Both the position numbers and the translations under genes were made by a program. Shown here piece by piece: positions 62,025-64,000 of a DNA stretch of 64,000 nucleotides (within the stretch, counting starts at the first letter, position 1; every line of letters begins with the position of its first letter). The notes under the pieces were generated by a model. That model saw only the letters and a list, made by a program, of their open reading frames with translations, was not told the origin of the DNA and made no database searches. Source of the stretch: Variovorax sp. PAMC26660 (GTDB lineage Bacteria; Pseudomonadota; Gammaproteobacteria; Burkholderiales; Burkholderiaceae_C); NCBI RefSeq assembly GCF_014302995.1, contig NZ_CP060295.1, positions 744,001 through 808,000 on the forward strand, written 5' to 3'.

Positions 62025-63116
62025 TCAGGCCGAAGGCGTCGAGGGAACCGATGGCGCGTGGTCGAGTTGCCGCTCGGCAATGCGCCGCTTGATCGAGCGG
62101 TTGCGCCGCTGCTGCGCCCAGCCCGCGATGCCGATGGACACCAGCAAGGTCAGCCCATTGAAGAGCGGCTCGACATAGAAGGCGCCCCCGAACTGCTGGA
62201 TGCCCGAGATGCCGATGGCAAGAATCGCCACGCCGACCAGCGTGCCCCACACGTTCACGCGGCCGGGCCGGATGGTGGTGGAACCGAGGAAGGCGCCGAC
62301 CAGCGCCGGCAGCAAAAATTCGAGCCCCACGCTGGCCTGCCCGATCTGCAGCCGCGAGGCGAGCAGCACGCCCGCAAAGCCCGACAGCAGGCCCGACGCG
62401 ACGAACGCGCCCATCACATGCTTGCGCACCGCGATGCCGTTGAGCTGCGCCGCCTTCGGGTTGGCGCCGATCACGTACAGCGCGCGGCCCAGCGGCGTGA
62501 ATTCGGTGACCACCCACAAGGTGACGCTCACCGCGAGCACGTAGAAGGCGCCGATGGGCAGCCCCAGCAGGTTGCCGCCTGCAATGCCGACAAAGCCATC
62601 AGGCAATTCACCCACCACCTGCCGCCCGCCGCTGTGCCACATGGCCACCGCGTAGATCACGGTGCCGGTGCCCAGCGTGGCAATGAAGGAGTCGATCTGC
62701 GCCAGCTCGACCAGCAGGCCGTTGAGCATGCCGAAGAGCGCGGCGCAAACCAGCACCACAAGCACAGCCACCGGCCATGGCAGGCCCAGTTGGGTCTGCA
62801 GGCTGATCGCCAGGATGTGCCACAGCACGATGCCGTAACCCACTGTGAGGTCGATCTTGCCGGTGATCATCGGGATGGTCGCGGCCAGAGCGAGCAGCGC
62901 GATCACCGACTTGTCGGCCAGGATCGCGCGCAGGTTGAACAGCGTCGGAAAGGTATCGGGCAGCAGCAGCGAGAACAACAGCGCGAGCCCCACCATCAGC
63001 ACCACCAAACCGTAGACCGGTATGGCGCGGCCGATGCGCTGCGCGACGGACAGCGCTTCGCCGTCGAGGGACTTGTCGGGCTCCAGCGCGGTGGACTTGA
63101 TCGAACTGCTGCTCAT
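62025..63116 (-). CDS. Ribose-type ABC transporter permease
   Basis: This 363-residue inner-membrane permease of the RbsC/AraH family has about ten helices. Family phrases include TIPMITGKIDLTVGYGIVLWHI near the middle, IATLGTGTVIYAVAMWHSGG and GAFLGSTTIRPGRVNVWGTLVGV in the C-terminal half. Its ATG overlaps the stop of the ATPase gene by 4 bp, and it ends 34 bp before the binding protein gene. Confidence 0.93.
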   Translation of the reverse strand: MSSSSIKSTALEPDKSLDGEALSVAQRIGRAIPVYGLVVLMVGLALLFSLLLPDTFPTLFNLRAILADKSVIALLALAATIPMITGKIDLTVGYGIVLWHILAISLQTQLGLPWPVAVLVVLVCAALFGMLNGLLVELAQIDSFIATLGTGTVIYAVAMWHSGGRQVVGELPDGFVGIAGGNLLGLPIGAFYVLAVSVTLWVVTEFTPLGRALYVIGANPKAAQLNGIAVRKHVMGAFVASGLLSGFAGVLLASRLQIGQASVGLEFLLPALVGAFLGSTTIRPGRVNVWGTLVGVAILAIGISGIQQFGGAFYVEPLFNGLTLLVSIGIAGWAQQRRNRSIKRRIAERQLDHAPSVPSTPSA

Positions 63117-64000
63117 GCGGAAATTTCCTCGTGCGCCACGACGGCGCCTGCTGCCAATGCCAGAAGTTTTTCGACCGTGATCGCATCGCCTTCGAGTTCG
63201 GCGGCGATCAGCCCGTCGCGGAACACGAGCACACGGGTGCAGACGGTCGCGATCTCCTCGAAGTCGGTGGAGACGACCACCAACGCGGCGCCGGCCTCCG
63301 CGCGTTCGCGCAGCACGCCGTAGATCTGCCGCTTGGCGCCGACATCTACACCGGCGGTCGGCTCTTCGAGCACCACGAGCGGCTTGTCCAGGTGGAACCA
63401 GCGCGCCAACACCACCTTCTGCTGGTTGCCGCCCGAGAGCTGCTGCACCTCGGCCGAAGGCGCGGGCGGGTTGACGTCGAAACGCCGGATCAGCGCGAGC
63501 GCGCTGTCGTTCTCGCGGCGCGGGCGGCCGAAGGCCAGGCCACGGTCGCCGTGCATCGCGGCATTCGGAAAGAGGTTCTCCAGCACGGTCATCGAGCCGG
63601 CGAGGTTTTCTTCGAGGCGTTCACCGGCCACGTAGGCCACGCCTGCGCGAATGGCATCGGCGGGGCATGTGAAGCCGCACGCCTTGCCGAGCAGGTCCAT
63701 GCGCCCGGCCGACAGCGGCTCGCGTCCGAAGATGGCGCGGCTGATCGCTTCATGTCCCGCGCCGCGCAGGCCCACCAGCCCCAGCACTTCGCCGCGATGC
63801 ACGCTCAGGCTCAACGGCCCGGCGTTGCCGCTGGCCGCGCCGTCGAGCCGCAGCACGGGGTCGCGGAGCACAGGCGCCCTGGCTTTCTGCACCGAAGCCG
63901 ACAAGGTCTTGCCGACGATCAGGCCCACGAGTTCGCCTTCGTTCGTTTCGGCGGTGGTCTTCACTGCGACCAGCTTGCCGTCGCGCATCACGGCCGCGCG
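63113..64000 (-). CDS. Ribose-type ABC transporter ATP-binding protein, 5' end outside window
   Basis: This is the second ABC module of a two-module RbsA-like ATPase; the first module lies beyond the window end. Signature LSGGNQQKVVLARWF and Walker B LVVLEEPTAGVDVGAK are visible. As in RbsA, this second half starts with a region lacking a clear Walker A lysine (GLVGLRGAGHE). It is the first of the three visible importer genes. Confidence 0.93.
   Translation of the reverse strand, partial: RAAVMRDGKLVAVKTTAETNEGELVGLIVGKTLSASVQKARAPVLRDPVLRLDGAASGNAGPLSLSVHRGEVLGLVGLRGAGHEAISRAIFGREPLSAGRMDLLGKACGFTCPADAIRAGVAYVAGERLEENLAGSMTVLENLFPNAAMHGDRGLAFGRPRRENDSALALIRRFDVNPPAPSAEVQQLSGGNQQKVVLARWFHLDKPLVVLEEPTAGVDVGAKRQIYGVLRERAEAGAALVVVSTDFEEIATVCTRVLVFRDGLIAAELEGDAITVEKLLALAAGAVVAHEEISA

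Noticed and set aside
1..64000. tRNA, rRNA, CRISPR, insertion sequence and phage genes
   Set aside because: I looked through the intergenic regions and saw no cloverleaf-like segment, repeat-spacer array, transposase or integrase. The 'phage holin' family protein at 55634 belongs to a widespread non-phage membrane family.

Overview
The window is high-GC DNA with dense coding, short intergenic gaps, several LysR and AraC regulators, a tripartite-tricarboxylate (Bug-type) solute-binding protein, a full urea ABC transporter and Burkholderiales-style gene order. This points to a soil or plant-associated betaproteobacterium of the Burkholderiales, most likely Comamonadaceae and possibly Variovorax. 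That placement is inference from gene content, not from a marker gene. I saw no rRNA, tRNA, CRISPR array, transposase or phage module.

Layout. 1-7.7 kb: the end of an MFS exporter, an HU-type protein, two AraC regulators, two lipoproteins (one a large serine hydrolase), a DUF938 methyltransferase and an SDR enzyme. 7.7-11.0 kb: a patch that looks less GC-rich, with small mostly uncharacterised same-strand genes, three of them followed by the same short motif. 11.0-16.5 kb: a minus-strand run (2,2-dialkylglycine decarboxylase-like enzyme, amino-acid binding protein, Cache histidine kinase, NarL-type regulator) divergent from a LysR gene. 16.4-19.7 kb: a DUF4272 protein, an MFS exporter and a DedA-rhodanese fusion. 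19.8-27.8 kb: a five-gene RND efflux operon including its own two-component system. 28-31.7 kb: an aldo/keto reductase, a beta-propeller/cupredoxin copper protein, and a divergent ECF sigma/anti-sigma pair. 33-39.4 kb: urtABCDE, interrupted by palindromic repeats. 39.5-47.8 kb: a MazG-like hydrolase, two regulator or exporter genes, an esterase, and PPK2 divergent from a Pit phosphate transporter followed by a CorA-type channel. 48-52.6 kb: a tight housekeeping string (PHP phosphoesterase, EamA transporter, Sua5/YciO, site-2 protease, TrpS). 52.7-57.7 kb: a response regulator and histidine kinase, a VOC protein, a small membrane protein and an FAD oxidoreductase, bracketed by two inverted copies of a roughly 255-bp repeat. 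57.7-64 kb: a Bug protein with a divergent LysR, a PhoD-like phosphatase, and a ribose-type ABC importer cut by the window end.

Three observations look most worth following. First, the putative alpha,alpha-dialkyl amino acid operon couples a decarboxylase/transaminase to a permease-less binding protein and a two-component system. Second, two back-to-back promoters with the same hexamers and the same spacer (GGAATA-N16-CGTCAT) lie between the ECF sigma gene and the copper protein, which predicts the copper protein is a direct target of that sigma factor. Third, there are several structured intergenic repeats, notably the inverted pair around 53.4 and 57.5 kb and the compound palindrome between urtD and urtE.
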